A stretch of 64,000 nt of DNA, taken from assembly GCF_036785885.1 (NCBI RefSeq), contig NC_092326.1, forward strand, positions 39,146,287 through 39,210,286. The letters are read 5' to 3'. Numbering within the stretch: position 1 is the first letter of the stretch; each line of letters starts with the position of its first letter. Below are positions 25,771 through 38,668 of the stretch, piece by piece. A model generated the notes under the pieces. That model was given only the letters and a program-made list of their open reading frames with translations. It was not told the origin of the DNA and made no database searches. Source of the DNA: Coffea arabica. Its lineage: Eukaryota > Streptophyta > Magnoliopsida > Gentianales > Rubiaceae. The translations under genes were made by a program, and so were the position numbers.

Positions 25771-25890
25771 CTTTTCTACTAAATTAATCAAGGAACCTGC
25801 AAGAAAGTCATCTCCCATTTTGTTTCACCATGGAGTTTCTAAGGAGTTTCATTGTCGAGAATGCTTGCTCCATAGCTGAAATAGACACGG
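25771..25890 (-). pseudogene. Decayed hAT transposase C-terminal dimerisation region
   Basis: On the - strand the translation reads AMEQAFSTMKLLRNSMV, then after a one-base frame change MGDDFLAGSLINLVEK. This matches the hAT dimerisation signature of zf-MYM/TTF-type plant transposases (pattern TVERSFSAMK...LRNRMGDEFL...YIEK). The frame is broken around 25817-25822 and no other transposase domain was recognised upstream. A remnant, not a functional gene. Confidence 0.6.
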
Positions 25891-26684
25891 TAAGAGTAAG
25901 AACAAGGATCCTATATAATTTATTACAGACTATAAAATAGTAGATCAAACGGATAGCTAAACCTGAGAGTACAAACTACATTATTTGATACATAAGTCTA
26001 AATTTAGTACATAGTTGCGATTTGAACTTGGGCAACTATTATCGTACCAGTACTGCAATTTGGGGGAGCTTTATCAGAAGAAATTTTGGGGGGAAGAAAC
26101 TTAAACCAAGAAAACTTCTTAAGCCAAAATACCTATTACATCAAAAGAATTTATAAAATTCTTGGGGGGCTGCTGCCCCTCCCCCCAAAAGCCCAAAAAA
26201 AAGTTCCACCAGTGTATGAAATTATTTTCATAAATGAAAGTTACTGGAAGCTACACCCTCTCGGAACCCAAAAAAAAAAAGATCCGCATCAATATCACCA
26301 ACACATAATCAGAAGCAAGATTTCTCTGTGAGAGCTCCTGGAAGCAACACCCTCTAGGTACGATAAAAGAATCCTCATTAATACTGCCAACGCATTGCCT
26401 GCTCTTATTAATTTTCCTATTTGCCACACCTGCATCACCAATTTCTTTTCTGGCGTCAGAGCTGTGGGTGTGGAGAAACACAACAGGTACAATATTCTCA
26501 AACACAAGGCATTTGTGGTTCAGTATCTGATGATAAGCCATTAATTATAATCACCTCTAATTTTCAGATTGAGAAAATCTAAAATCACAAACTTTTTGAG
26601 CCCCATTGTTACATTTTTTAGGTGCCTGAGATCCAAATTTTTGGTCAAAACTGACATTCAGCTCTAATAAGAAACATTAACATC

Positions 26685-27716
26685 ATGGATCCACTCCACA
26701 TAACAGAGTTTCGAGGCGACGGAATGCAGATGCTGATACCATCAGATGTTGAAAGCATCTGGCTATTCAAAGTCCTTTGGTTAATTAGGGAGGTCAGATT
26801 GACCATTATTTCAAGGTCAATTGACATGATTACAAGAGATATGCATTCAGTGAGTATAGAATCAACGACCCCTAGGGAAGAGCAAAGACAGCAGGTAATT
26901 GAAATGTTGGGTTGGGAGCCTCACGGAAATCTACCTGTACACATCGATAACCCATCAATGAAGATCTTGTTATATAATTGCTTGGGAGCCAGAGATGATG
27001 ACTTCACAAGATGCATTAGAGAGAGTCATAGATTGCATTCGGCTGAAGTGGTAGCAATACTGGAGCCTCGTGTTCAAAGCTTTAGTCTAAGGAACTTCTT
27101 CAACCAATTTGGCCTTACGAGAGCTGAATTTGTGGAAGCACAGCAGCAGGCAGGTGGAGTTTGGCTACTTTGGAACCCTAATAGAGTTGGGATTACAATT
27201 GTTGAGTCAAATATGCAATCTGTAGCAGCAATCATTTCTAAGCCTGATTTTCCAGCTTGGGTCTCTACTATAGTTTACGGAAGCCCCAGTACCACTAACA
27301 GGGAGCAGCTATGGGGTAAACTGAAGTTTCTTTTGGAGCAAACTGGTCACCCTTGGACACTTGCAGGAGGAAAGCTGACGCATTGTGCCAGTGATGATCA
27401 GAGACCTGGTGGTAGTGCAAGAAGAAGAACTTTCTCAGAAACTATCAATCAGTGTGGTCTGTTAGGCCTGGAATTTAATGGTCTGGGATGCACATGGTCA
27501 AACAACACAGTCATGACTACTAATCCAAGTACAGCACCAAATAGAGCTCAGGAGAGTTCAGGATGGAACATGTTGCTCCAGAAATCCATAATTACTGACC
27601 TATTTGCGATTGAATTAAATAACTTCGCAATGCTAGTGAACATCATAGGTAATAATCCCTTGAACAATTTTCATTTGATTTTATCTACTTATATATTCTT
27701 TTTTGTAAGCAATTGA
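26685..27716 (+). pseudogene. LINE (non-LTR retrotransposon) endonuclease remnant, still open
   Basis: An open frame of 343 codons. After about 85 unrecognised residues comes the endonuclease/exonuclease/phosphatase fold of plant L1 LINEs: MKILLYNCLGARDDDF, VVAILEPRVQSF, GGVWLLWNPNRVGI, WVSTIVYGSPSTTNREQLW, then CGLLGLEFNGLGCTWSNN. The segment that should read GDFN is GGKL, and the later SDH motif is absent, so the strand-cleaving activity is presumably lost. The frame nevertheless has no stop. The segments after it (27790-27900 and 28780-28918) look like further LINE parts, so I read the whole as one eroded, internally deleted insertion. Confidence 0.7.
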
Positions 27717-27792
27717 ATTTTGTCATACTGTAAGTGATTTTAAGTGTGCAGTGGCCAAGACTTAGGTTGTGTGGGGATACCCTGTCTGAAGC

Positions 27793-27900
27793 AATTACTG
27801 ACAAAGTTGATAATGCTAGAGTGGAATGATCACATTTTTGGTAAAATTTGTTCAAGGACAAAAAGAAACTTCATGGGCAGAATGTACAATGTTCCTTGAT
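27793..27900 (+). pseudogene. LINE linker remnant after the endonuclease
   Basis: Reads LTKLIMLEWNDHIFGKIC then KRNFMGRMYNVP and a stop. This resembles the LKKWNKEVFGNI..K...L.RI linker between the endonuclease and reverse transcriptase of plant LINEs. No reverse transcriptase follows. Confidence 0.5.
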
Positions 27901-28500
27901 AAAGACTTGATACTCAAAAGATATGTTAGAACCCTTAAACAAGAATATTTATCATTTTAAATTCATAGCTAACAGGACTCTCATTGGAAAGAACAGGCAT
28001 ATACCATGAAATAGTCATTAAGAGAAAATATACAGACTGTATATGATTAAGGGATTGCAGGAAAATTAGAACCCTTGTGATTTGCAAAAGGACTTTAGAT
28101 AATAGAGATGAACATGCAAACATGAATATGATTGCTAGAGTAGTGACTGGATGGTGAAGGACAATGGAGAACTGAAGATTTCAATCTTCGTCAGGAAGAT
28201 GAGATACTTGAGGAATTAAGGCTGCCACTGCTGCTTAACCGCACTACTTGCTAACAGCTTATGTTGGGCAGCCTCCAGCAGTGAAAAGAATCTCACAGAA
28301 CTCCTCAAATAGATCAAATATAATCTGCTGAGGAAGAAACTCACTGTAACATCGGAAGTTACCCTTCCAGTTTGGCCTAATGCCCTATAAGTGGGATTGC
28401 TGTTATCCCTATCTGTGATATGTTGATAGCACTCCAACTTCTGTCCTAAGAGATGTCCCAAAACCATAGTTTCCCTTTGTCTACAGAATTGTGCGCAAGG

Positions 28501-28675
28501 TCTCACTGATGAGACTCTCATAGAACAATGGTTTAGCGTCAACACCAAAATAAGGCCAATGGTTTAGCATCGATACCAAAGTAAGGCCTCCAACAGATTA
28601 TGCTCACTGATGAGACTCAAATAGACCAATAATTTAGCATTGACACCAAAGTAAGGCACTCAACAAAGTATGCAA
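28501..28675. repeat. Imperfect tandem repeats of about 45-70 bp
   Basis: GGTTTAGC.TC.A.ACCAAA.TAAGGC occurs three times (near 28530, 28560 and 28630), and CTCACTGATGAGACTC twice (about 28502 and 28603). A local duplication inside the LINE-remnant region. Confidence 0.75.
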
Positions 28676-28779
28676 AGCTTTTACTGAGATATTTTCAACT
28701 ATTCTTTTGATGGGAAAGGAAACAGGGCCGAAATTGACTGAATAGACTTACTAGTGACTTTGTTTTTCTCACCTGCAGG

Positions 28780-28918
28780 TCTAGGCACATCAAAGACAGA
28801 TGTGATGTGGAAAAGATGTCCAGGATCATCTGGCGCTGGAGGATTGATAAGAGCTGATCAAGGAAACAATGTAGGAGCAACTGCAAGCTCTGTAGCAGAA
28901 TCGGAATCACAGACGTGA
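28780..28918 (+). pseudogene. Possible LINE RNase H remnant
   Basis: Translation after a CTGCAG acceptor-like site reads GLGTSKTDVMWKRCPGSS, then GAGGLIRADQGNNVGATASS and AESESQT before TGA. The GAGG.IRD..GN.V..... pattern is that of the RNase H domain found at the end of plant LINEs. The catalytic DG is not visible. It lies 1.9 kb after the endonuclease remnant on the same strand. Confidence 0.4.
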
Positions 28919-31021
28919 TTCTGCCTGAGCAGATCTAAGGTGGCTGATCAATTTAAACTATTTGATGTACCTTGAAGCCATGTCCATGAAGTCTGATATT
29001 TTCAGCTATTTGAATTCAGAAGTCTGTAGTTGTTAATTTAGATAGCATAAAATCAAACTAATTTTCTATTCTCTGGCAGCAAAAAAAAATTTTTGTTGGG
29101 GGGCTATTGATCAACAGGATCTTAATTGTCATTGACAAAAATTGAAGGACACTGAGGTGCTGTGGACGGGAGGGCAGGGATATATTTAACTAGCTTACCT
29201 ATGGAAAGACAGATAATCTGACAATTTGGCAAGGCACCGACTAGAACAGTCACTAACGTTCACTTGATGCTTTTGTTTACTAGACCTCTGATTATTGATA
29301 AGAGAAAATCAGCTCCACTCAAGTTTATTCTTGTTATTCCCAAGAATAAATATGTCAAGATACTTCCACAATTAAGTAGCTGAATGTTGACAGGAAAAGG
29401 TGGTACTTTCTCTATTAGGAGTGCTATTGGATGGGAAATCATATAGAAGGAAGTGCTACTTATTCCTATTAGGTGATCATAAATGAACCATAAAGCTGAT
29501 TTTGGTATAGGCATGCCATGTATATTTTGCCACATCAATGAAATAGCTGATAAGCAATTCACAAAATAGCTCAATGAGGCATTAGAAAAATCAAGCAATA
29601 GGGGCTTTTGGGGTCTAAATCCAAATAAATATTTAGATATGTATCACTAATTGTGCGTTAGTATATTACGTTCCTATCTGCGTGTATGCATCTCCGGATT
29701 AAGTGTTTTGCCTATTGTATTCACCTCTTCTCAATAACATAATTTTTTCCTCATAAGAAGAATTTTATGGATCTCGATTGTGCTTCAGCATAAATTTGAA
29801 TCAGCCCAAGTAAAAAAGGGAAAAATAGAGCAAGCTTCCATTTACTTGAATCGAAGAAACTCAATATATTCATTAGGACTTAGATGTGTATCTGTCTTGA
29901 ATTACAAGCAAATCATTAGGATTCAGATGGGTTACATTTTTCAAATTACAAGCAAGGAACATCCATTAGCATATTGTATGAAAAGTCATCTCATATATTT
30001 ATCAGGGCAGTTAAACTTTCTCTATCACTTGGTTGAAATCACGGTTAAATTAGTCAAAATGTCCATAACTTCATCTGGACAAAATTTTAAAAACACATTC
30101 CATTTTGCTTCCCTCTTTGAGAAAATTTATTCTTAGACAAAATACAGGAAGTGAGACTAGCTGCTGCAAAATTCAATTATATTTATGTCAAGTTAGATCT
30201 TTTGTTACACAGTTCTTCTATGGGAGTTCTTTACTCAACCTTTCCACCATTATTCTAAATCCAATGATTTCTGCAGTTTCACCAAAATTTGAAATTCATC
30301 CTCCCATGTGCGACTGCAACCTCCAACTAATAAATATTTACTTATAGTTACATAATTACATCTTTATGGACCCTCCAATCAGTTATCTGTTTGAGCTCTT
30401 TTCGACATCATCAATAAGCCAAATATCTAATACATTAAGCATTGATTTCAAAGATAAAATAAGATTAAATAGGTGCATTTTCCGAAAAGCCCCGCATAAT
30501 TTGACGAATCCATAGCTTAGAAAAGAAAGATGTAATAGTTAATTCTTGTATGCGAGTTTATGGATAGAAAAACAATGAACAGAAAACCGGTAAAAAAGAA
30601 CATGGAATGAAAAAAAACCCAGAACATCAAACATTAACATGCATTTTACATTGAGAAACACAAGAAATAGAGGTGCATAACCTTCAATGGTAAACAAGTT
30701 ATAATAATTGAAGTAACGTCCGTAGTATGAAACGTGGGTTCAAGACTAACCTGGGTCGTGAGCAAATGGTAATCTTGGTTTGAAGCGAGACATGAGAGGC
30801 AAAAGTTGTTGCAACCCACAAAATTTATTCTTGGAAAACTGGTTCAGATGCTTGGATTTGGTTAAGATTCGAGGATTTTAGCTTCTTTAACTGAAGTTGG
30901 TATTTTGTGCAGTACACAGCTCTCATGTTTCACTGTTTTGTCTCGAGAATCTTTTGGTTTTAAGGGCACCCTTTTCTAACTTTTAGTTTTTTTTGGATTT
31001 TTTGAACCTCCAACGCCTATT
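28919..31021. other. Intergenic DNA, no gene recognised
   Basis: AT-rich sequence with short open frames on both strands and no family similarity. No RNA gene or clear transposon was recognised. Confidence 0.5.
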
Positions 31022-31279
31022 TAGAGCGTAAACGAGACTAATCAAAGTGAACATTTTAGTATTTAAATCTTATAAAAAAAATTTTTTTCATCAAATCAAA
31101 CTTGGATAAGATTTGTATAAAATTTAAAAGTTATCGAATATAAAATACTATTCAAATTTAATTTGATTAATTAATGAACCAAATTCGAATCGTGTTTGAC
31201 TTGATTAGCCAACGAATCAAATTGAAATGAACTCGATTCAAATATTTATTTAAGTAATTAGATTTATTTTTCAACTCTA
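31022..31279. mobile_element. Small TAGRG-ended hAT-type MITE, 258 bp
   Basis: Starts TAGAGCGTAAACGAGACTAATCAA and ends TTTTTCAACTCTA. It shares order and motifs with the copies at 49088-49356 (reverse orientation) and 59678-59894. The flanking 8-mers CGCCTATT and TGCTTGCT match at 4 of 8, all differences being transitions, so any target duplication has decayed. Confidence 0.5.
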
Positions 31280-32346
31280 TGCTTGCTTGAGGTGAGAGAA
31301 GCGTTAATTTTATTTTATTTTAAAATGTAAGTAGAGACACTAGTAGGTTGGGTATGTTGCTTTTCAATATTTATTTTTCTTTTTATTTGTTTTCCTTTTG
31401 TTTTTATGTAAATTCTTCTTTTAGCATCATCAGGGGAAAGATTATATTATTGTTATGCACAAGACAAAAGTGTTTTAAAAAACAACTTTAAATTATTTTG
31501 TCATGCTCTCCCAGGGCTATTTGCAATTTGTCAATTGTTTTCTTTACTGCTTTGGTGAACCATTTACTTTGCAAGAAATATTGTTGAATACAAATATTAC
31601 CTCGTGTCAAGAAAATAATGGCTAAAGACAGGTGATCCAAAATGGCCTCGGAAACTTTTTTAATTCTTTCTCTTCCTTATTCTAATAATCACTTATTTGG
31701 TGATGCAAAAAAGACGCAACGAATCTTCTGTCTCACACCCTGTGTCACTCTCTGTTTCACTTTTTATTATATTGCTATTTCTCCTTCATAAACATCATCA
31801 TGTTTTAATGCCCTTTTTTGCACATATAACAAGAATGCATTTCGCATGTACAGTCATTTGGAACAGGGTTCAACTCATCCTGCAAATCTCTGCTGGGCTA
31901 CAACAGCCTCAAGTTTTCTTGGTTTTCTGGAAAATTTGGAACTGGCACCTCTCCCTGCATCGGGTTTCTATGGTGGTGCAGCAATTTACTCATTCAACCA
32001 AAATTATGCACTTACCAAATGAAATATCTATGCATCATGAATTACAGACTGAACCTGGCTCAAAATCTTTATCTTAACATGAATGATATAAAATATGATC
32101 CCTATAAAGTACAAAACCACTATGCTTTCTGCTGCTGCTGCTGCTGCCCATAAATGCAGCAGAACATAATAGATCACAGGGCTCTGGTTTGCTGATAAGC
32201 GAATAAACGCAGAGGAAGATTTCAAAATATACACCATAGGAGGGCTCCTAATTGTTGCCAGGCGCCAGCTAAATACTCCCCGAGTGAAGCAGAACACATT
32301 TACTAGCGTAAGCCTTTCACGGTATCAGGGAGTAAATCCTGCATTC
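31280..32346. other. Spacer and 3' UTR side of ARPC2
   Basis: The right part, up to 32346, is probably the ARPC2 3' UTR. It includes a (CTG)n-like stretch at about 32130-32150. No separate gene was recognised. Confidence 0.5.
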
Positions 32347-35300
32347 TCAGCTGAATGATTTCAAACTGCTCCTTCCATCCTTGAGGCTCTACAGAGAACC
32401 CGTGCAGGAAAGAATAGAAACCAGTCAGGGTTAACCAAACAAGTGAATAAACATATTAAAAGTTCTAAAGATATATATATTGATGGCGCACCAATCGCTT
32501 AAAAGATCTGTTTTGTGTAGCTTTCACTGCCTTCTCATACTCTGGTTTGGCACTATCCAAGGCCTGGGGCAGAACATATTCATGTTGTTACCACTTGGTT
32601 TACTCGTTCTTTTTCTAAGAATTTAAGAACTGAAACAGCAAAGTGCACAAAACAGAAAGTAGATTTAACAAACACCACATAAAAGAAGAACTAGAAATTA
32701 TTTTACCTGTATTAGGGACTCTACCCGACGTCTCATCCGTGTATGCATGAAACCTTCTGAGCACTGTCAACAGAGAATTATTATGTAAAATTGAGTTCTC
32801 ACGGTCAACAACTATAAAAATCAGTACACAGAAGTCAATCTATGAATCAAACCTACAGGAATTTATTGATGTTAAATACTGTATGAGTCAACTAAGAGTT
32901 CATCACTACCAAAGGACAAGCCACGTTGTCCAAAGGATATGAAAAAAGGTTCTCATTTGATGAAGCTTACACAATAAAATCATCAAAATTAGTTAAATGG
33001 CATCCAAATGGTTTCAGCTATAACTCTAATTCTTCCCCTGCTCCACAGAACAATGTGTCACCACCTCATCTAACCCCCACCCTCTACCCACTCCACAAAG
33101 AGAAACAGTACACCGACGTTTCATGTTAAAAGAATTCATATTTTGACTGAGATAGCTAGATGCTTGATACTCTCCATCAATGCATTTAGTCCAGACGTTT
33201 CACATCTTCTTCATTCATTTGCAGCCATTTTTCAGGAGTTCAGACACAAGGTTAACACCTTGTTTTACATTAAAAAACTGAGTACAAATACTTGACACTG
33301 CAAAACAAACTCGCAAAATTTTGGCTAAACAAAAAGGAAAACTGACAACACGAAGTACAACTTCTGCGAATGAAAAGTTTTCGCCTTAGTCAAGTGCATT
33401 CAACCTCAGGCATGAAAATTCTAAGTTACATTCCCCATGTTCAAATTGAGCAAAAATGTACATTGACAAGGGAAAGGGTTAAAAAAATGAGATTGTAAAC
33501 AATCAGGCATCAGATTATGTACTGAGAGTCTTACCTTAACATGATAACTCACATATGCATGAAATGTTGATAGACTCCAAACGGTTCTATCCAATTTTCT
33601 GCCTTCCACATGACGAGGGAAAATTACTGCAGTGAGTTAAAAGTCAAAGTGGTCAAGGAGAAACTGGAAAATTTCTAATGGAGGAAACGACTGATGTAAA
33701 ATTCTGCTGCTACCAAAACTAACAAATCCAGCATTTGATGATAATGCTTCTGGAGGAGCTCCCTTCAGTTCGGGGGGAGGAGATGGAGACCACGAACAAG
33801 GAGGGGCATTGTTGAGACCAGCAGTACGCCTAGCATCTACAAATTCCTGAAATATGACAAAAAGAACGCTGAAAAAACTACCCCTGCACTGGAAAAAGAA
33901 AACCAAACAATGCAAACTAAAGCAAGTTCACACAAAGATGAAGACAGTGCAATAAATTAGCCAGTTCAAGATAGAAACCAATCGTAGTATGTTCTCTTAA
34001 TGGCAATTAAATGAAGTGTTTCAACTCGATCCAACTCTATTAGTTTCAAAGCCCCTATTGATTGCATCATCTCTGAAACTCAAAGAGCAAAAACAGATCA
34101 GAAACCAAATTTTGTGACCTCACATCCATATATCCACAGTTAAAGTGAAACGGTATAGAACTCAGAACTGCAACTTAATTTCCCAGGTCCTTTTTCCTTT
34201 ATCATAAACAACCAACACCAAAAAAAATGCCCAACAGACTTCTAGCATTTCTTGGCACTTTTTCAAGCATTTTTGCTTACAAAAATGGAAACCAACTAAA
34301 TAAGTACTTAGAATCCAGTCAAAAGTGTAACATTACCTTTAGGAAAGAAGTTGCCAGAAGAATATCTATAGAATCTTTGAATCTCATAGGAAATACCACA
34401 GTGACCTTTTCCACCTGCAGACAAGTGTACTAAAACATTCAGAACCCTAAATGCATACTTGACCCCAAAGAGTCACAGTGATTTTGAGAACTTGACTTAT
34501 TACAAGTATTCCAAGCTAAGTGATGCAAGAAAAATGGTATTAGATCAGAAGGAAGAAACTCAATTGTATTTGAATATTAGAATGGAAGATAAGAAGAATA
34601 ATCAACTAAAATAACTTTAGTAATAAGGCGCCATATGTGATTCTTAACATTTTGATTTCATTCCATACTTTATTGAGATTATTTCTTCAATCAGTTCTCT
34701 CAAGAACCAAAGTACTTGCAAAAATCAGCAATTTCACAAGGTTTTGCTATCAGTTCAGCCTAAATGAATCAAAGTGTGATTTCTTCCCTCGTGCTCCAGT
34801 ACACAAATTAGTATCCATAATTAGCTTAGGGGATGAAATGACTTGCAAATACCTGGAAAAGACCAAAGTATATGCACTTCTACAATCATGGATATGAAAA
34901 CCATTCACAGAGAAGATGGAATGAGGGTTATTCAGTCACAAGCCAACCAATGTTTATATTAGATAAGCTCAGATAAAATAGATTATCCAATCCAATAGAA
35001 TTTTGCAAGAGAGTCAACAGAAGATGAACTCTATGACACATTTACCTGAGGGATGAGAAAAAAGGATTCCATGGGCCGATGCACCAGAGCAACAACCTTG
35101 TCAATGTCAGAAGCAACTGTCCTAGAAGCAAGCTGTTTAAGAAATACTCTTAACGGGGCACCCAATACCACTTCCCTCACAGATGCAATCTTCGTCAAAA
35201 CCCCATGTTTATGCTCTGTAATAGTTCCAGGAAACACTTCAGAGAAAGACCACAAGAAGTATTATATGGATGGATTCTTTACTGCAGGAACTTGAGAATA

Positions 35301-37985
35301 AAACTGAGAGCAACAGCCTTGGAGGACAATTGAAGTGAAAACTGAGCTACTACAGTTGAAGCCACAAACACGCAAGCAAATGCAACTTGAGCTTATGGCA
35401 ATTTATGTCCAATATCAGTAGCAAAGCATGTTTAGAGTTGTTTGTAGATGCTCAAAGAACTAATAAATCTAGATCATATAAAAGATGCTTAGAGAACTCT
35501 TAGAAACTTTAATACTGTAAAAATCATGCTCAGTTTGTACATATTTGACAATTCTAGGGAAGATAATTCAACAATGCATTATACCTTAACTAATTCCAAG
35601 CCAAAAGGATGACGGACTCTCAAAGCTTTACGTCATTTCATTAACTACCCAAAAAGCACCTAATTCCATGACCACATATTGTACCTAAAAAAGATCTTTG
35701 ACTCAAGGACAAAGGACAAAAGAATACATACATCCAAAAATAACAATTGGGCAGTAACATGGTACAAATAACATGAAAAGCCCTTGTTTTTCAAAGACAA
35801 AAGCTAATAAAGCAAATAACCACAGATGAAGGCATCTGAGAAAAAATCCTATCTCTTTCAGCACAACCATGGCAAGATCATAATGACCTTAAAGAAAACG
35901 CGTTGAACCTTCATCTGGAGGAAGTTTTGACAAGTTCAATTTCAATGTGAGACTGAATCCATCTCTTGGAGGATCAAGAATTTGTGCAACCACTCCATAT
36001 GCTGCTTTTATAGCTTCTATGGCACCTGGAGGTAGCCCACCAAAGGATACTGTTTCGGGAGGTGGTGGAGGTAAACTCACCGATAAAAAGAGAAGATTGG
36101 GATTTTTCATAGAGGCCTGAAAAATATTTTGGTCATCAAACATGTAAATTAATCATTCAGTAACACTTATTTGGGAGGAAGCATGTCAGCTGATCTGTAT
36201 CTAAAGGCTGCCCATTTACCAAGAACTTGACTAAGATGCCAATAATACCTGAACATGGTAACGGACATCACTGAATTCAATCCAATGGGAATCCAGCTCA
36301 ACTCCTTTGTCAAGACTGCAATCAAGCAGGTATGTTTTGTCAATTTTCATCATAAGATTAAAAGATTGGTCATCTACTTTTAATTAAATCCCCAAAGTAT
36401 CATTGTCCGTAACAGGAAAGTTACAAATAGTTTATAACCAATCCATCAGTACATACAAAGAGATTAAATCATTATTCAAGTATTTGAAGAATCTTCCTTT
36501 AGTCCTTTTATTAAGAAATGAAGCATTTGAATCTCTTTACATTTATCATCAGTCATCAGTGGCACCCAGAAGTTAGTTTTCTGGAAAATCATATTATGGT
36601 TTGGTTGCATGCATGTTCTATCAAAGCCAGATATGAAGAAAAAGAAAATACTGCATAAGAAAAGATTGTGCTCTCCATGCCAAAGAAAGGATTACATTTT
36701 GGTGCATTTTCAAACCAAACGAGAACAACATCAGAGAGTAAAATGCTTTTGAAGGGTCAATGAGTTTCACAATCGCATAAATAATTTTGGCCACAGTTTC
36801 CAATACGAAATTATTATGACAATGCATAATTCAGAACATAGACGATATGATAATCAGTAGACATGTTGGTCTCAGAACAGCATTGACGTTTCATTGCCAG
36901 AAACAATATCTTGATTTAATCATCCATAGCATTTTGGTAACAACAAACAAATAATAGGTTCAACAACCTAAATGAATTCCCAGTCTTTAAAAGCTTGACA
37001 GAGGCTGATTGTTTCCTTCCCAACAGAAGCAAAGAGAAGGGAATAGTTTGATTGTGGTATCAAATGCTTGCAGCTTCTCCAAAGGCATGAACTTCAACAA
37101 AGAGCAATCAACGTTCTTAAAGAAAACATGTTACCAGCATCAGAGTCCCCATTTGGTAGCAAGTGCAGTTGGCCTTTTAATAATTTTTGTCATATCATTC
37201 ACAAAATTCAGCTCATAAATTTGGAAATGACTAATATTTATACCGCCCTTTTGATTCTTGAGTGTAATAGATCTTTTGGTTGGTAAGGAAAAGGAAAATG
37301 CCAACTAAAATATAGGCAATACCACTTGAAGAAAACTTGAATAGTTCCAATCAGAACCTAAATATTCATAAAGCAATACCAAGTCTCATAACTTTAAATG
37401 TCTGCGACAGTAATATTTCAGCCACTATTTACCTAAAAGATAAACTTTATACCTATTCCCTTCATCCCATATCTAAGAAAAGCATAAACACGATAGTTTC
37501 CATGTCGATGAATTGAGGTTTTTCGACCCATTTCCAGGCGACATTAGCAAAACCCAAAAAAAAAAAAAAAGAAGAAGAAGAATCACCTGAGTGTTAAGCA
37601 TCACAGCAAAATGCCCACTTTTTCTGGTTTAAACAACCTCAAACTACCCAAGTTTGAAGCTTTACAATTTGTCCTAACCATGAAAGCCATACAAAATGGC
37701 TTGGAAAAACGTACTTCATTTCTTGTACGCTTTCCTTTACCAAAGCCACGAAAAAAAGACCAACAAAACGAAAAGAACAAAACTTTATCGCAGTCACATA
37801 AAATTGAACAGTTGAATTTAACAGATACCATTCAAAATTGCTAAATAGACAAGAAAACAAAGACCCCAGAAGGAAAATTTTGAAGGGAAGCACAATTGGG
37901 AAGAGAAAAATGAGAGAGCGTACTTTTCAAGGCGAGTAGTCAAGATCTGTAAGAGATACTTGGAAGGGGACTGCAAGAGTATCAT
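32347..37985 (-). CDS. ARPC2A: ARPC2, subunit 2 of the ARP2/3 actin-nucleating complex
   Basis: Ten exons in transcript order: 37985-37924, 36315-36249, 36116-35909, 35215-35046, 34414-34337, 33846-33714, 33626-33535, 32763-32707, 32563-32492 and 32388-32347. All introns are GT-AG and in phase, giving about 326 residues (plant family about 320). Start MILLQSPSKYLLQILTTRLE, then NLDKGVELDSHWIEFSDVRY, TKIASVREVVLGAPLRVFLK, MESFFLIPQ, VEKVTVVFPMRFKDSIDILL, FVDARRTAGLNNAPPCSWSP, VIFPRHVEG, FHAYVSYHVK, GFMHTRMRRRVESLIQ and SFKRLSLKDGRSS. With ARPC4 it forms the core of the ARP2/3 complex, which nucleates branched actin; Arabidopsis mutants (dis2) have distorted trichomes. It is divergent from S2P with two transposons between. 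The last acceptor could instead be two bases further on, changing the tail. Confidence 0.93.
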
Positions 37986-38500
37986 GGGTGGTAGTCTTGC
38001 AGTATTTTCTTTTCTGTCACCTTCAAATGCTGTTATTCTTGTTCCGGGAAACTGATGATTGTCAAGATCGTGGGTCTTATCAGGCTAAAGGAAATTCTTC
38101 TGGGAAGGATCCAGCGCCGTGTGATCTAAGATGAAGTACTTAAAACGCCCAGATTCCAGAGCTACCGTTTTAGACTGTTTATCCTAACTTTACCGCTTAC
38201 TGTCTTTAATCAAATTACACCGGGCTCCCTCAAGTTCATTTCAATTACTTTTTGAGCTTCTTGCCCTTTTATAAAAGTTTTTGTATGTTATTAGTAATTA
38301 TTGTTTTGTTGCAGTAATTAGTTACTGGACTCAATTTATGGATTTTTTTTTTAAACGTCTCATTAAGGTTTAGCTACAACATTCTTTTTTCTTTGTTTGA
38401 GTCTATTTGACAAGTAATGTGACTAAATCTTGACCATAGCATAATAGATGATAGATAAGACATAGTAAAATAATTTATTAAAAATAAAATAATACATTAT

Positions 38501-38668
38501 CATTAATTTACATCAACTTTTATCTCATTAATTTTGCTAACAATAATAGTAATTGAGACCTTATACATCGAGGGATAATATGCTAACAGTAATAAAAAAA
38601 AACTAAGGGATAGTAGTTAAAACAAAAAGATACATTGTCATTAATTTTCATAACTTTTATCTCATTAC
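38501..38668. repeat. Local duplication flanking the 38669 insertion
   Basis: ACATTATCATTAATTTACATCAACTTTTATCTCATTAATTTTGC near 38493-38537 recurs as ACATTGTCATTAATTTTCATAACTTTTATCTCATTA near 38632-38667, and the second copy continues only at 39983 (ATTAATTTTGC). The second copy is split by the hAT-like element. Confidence 0.75.
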
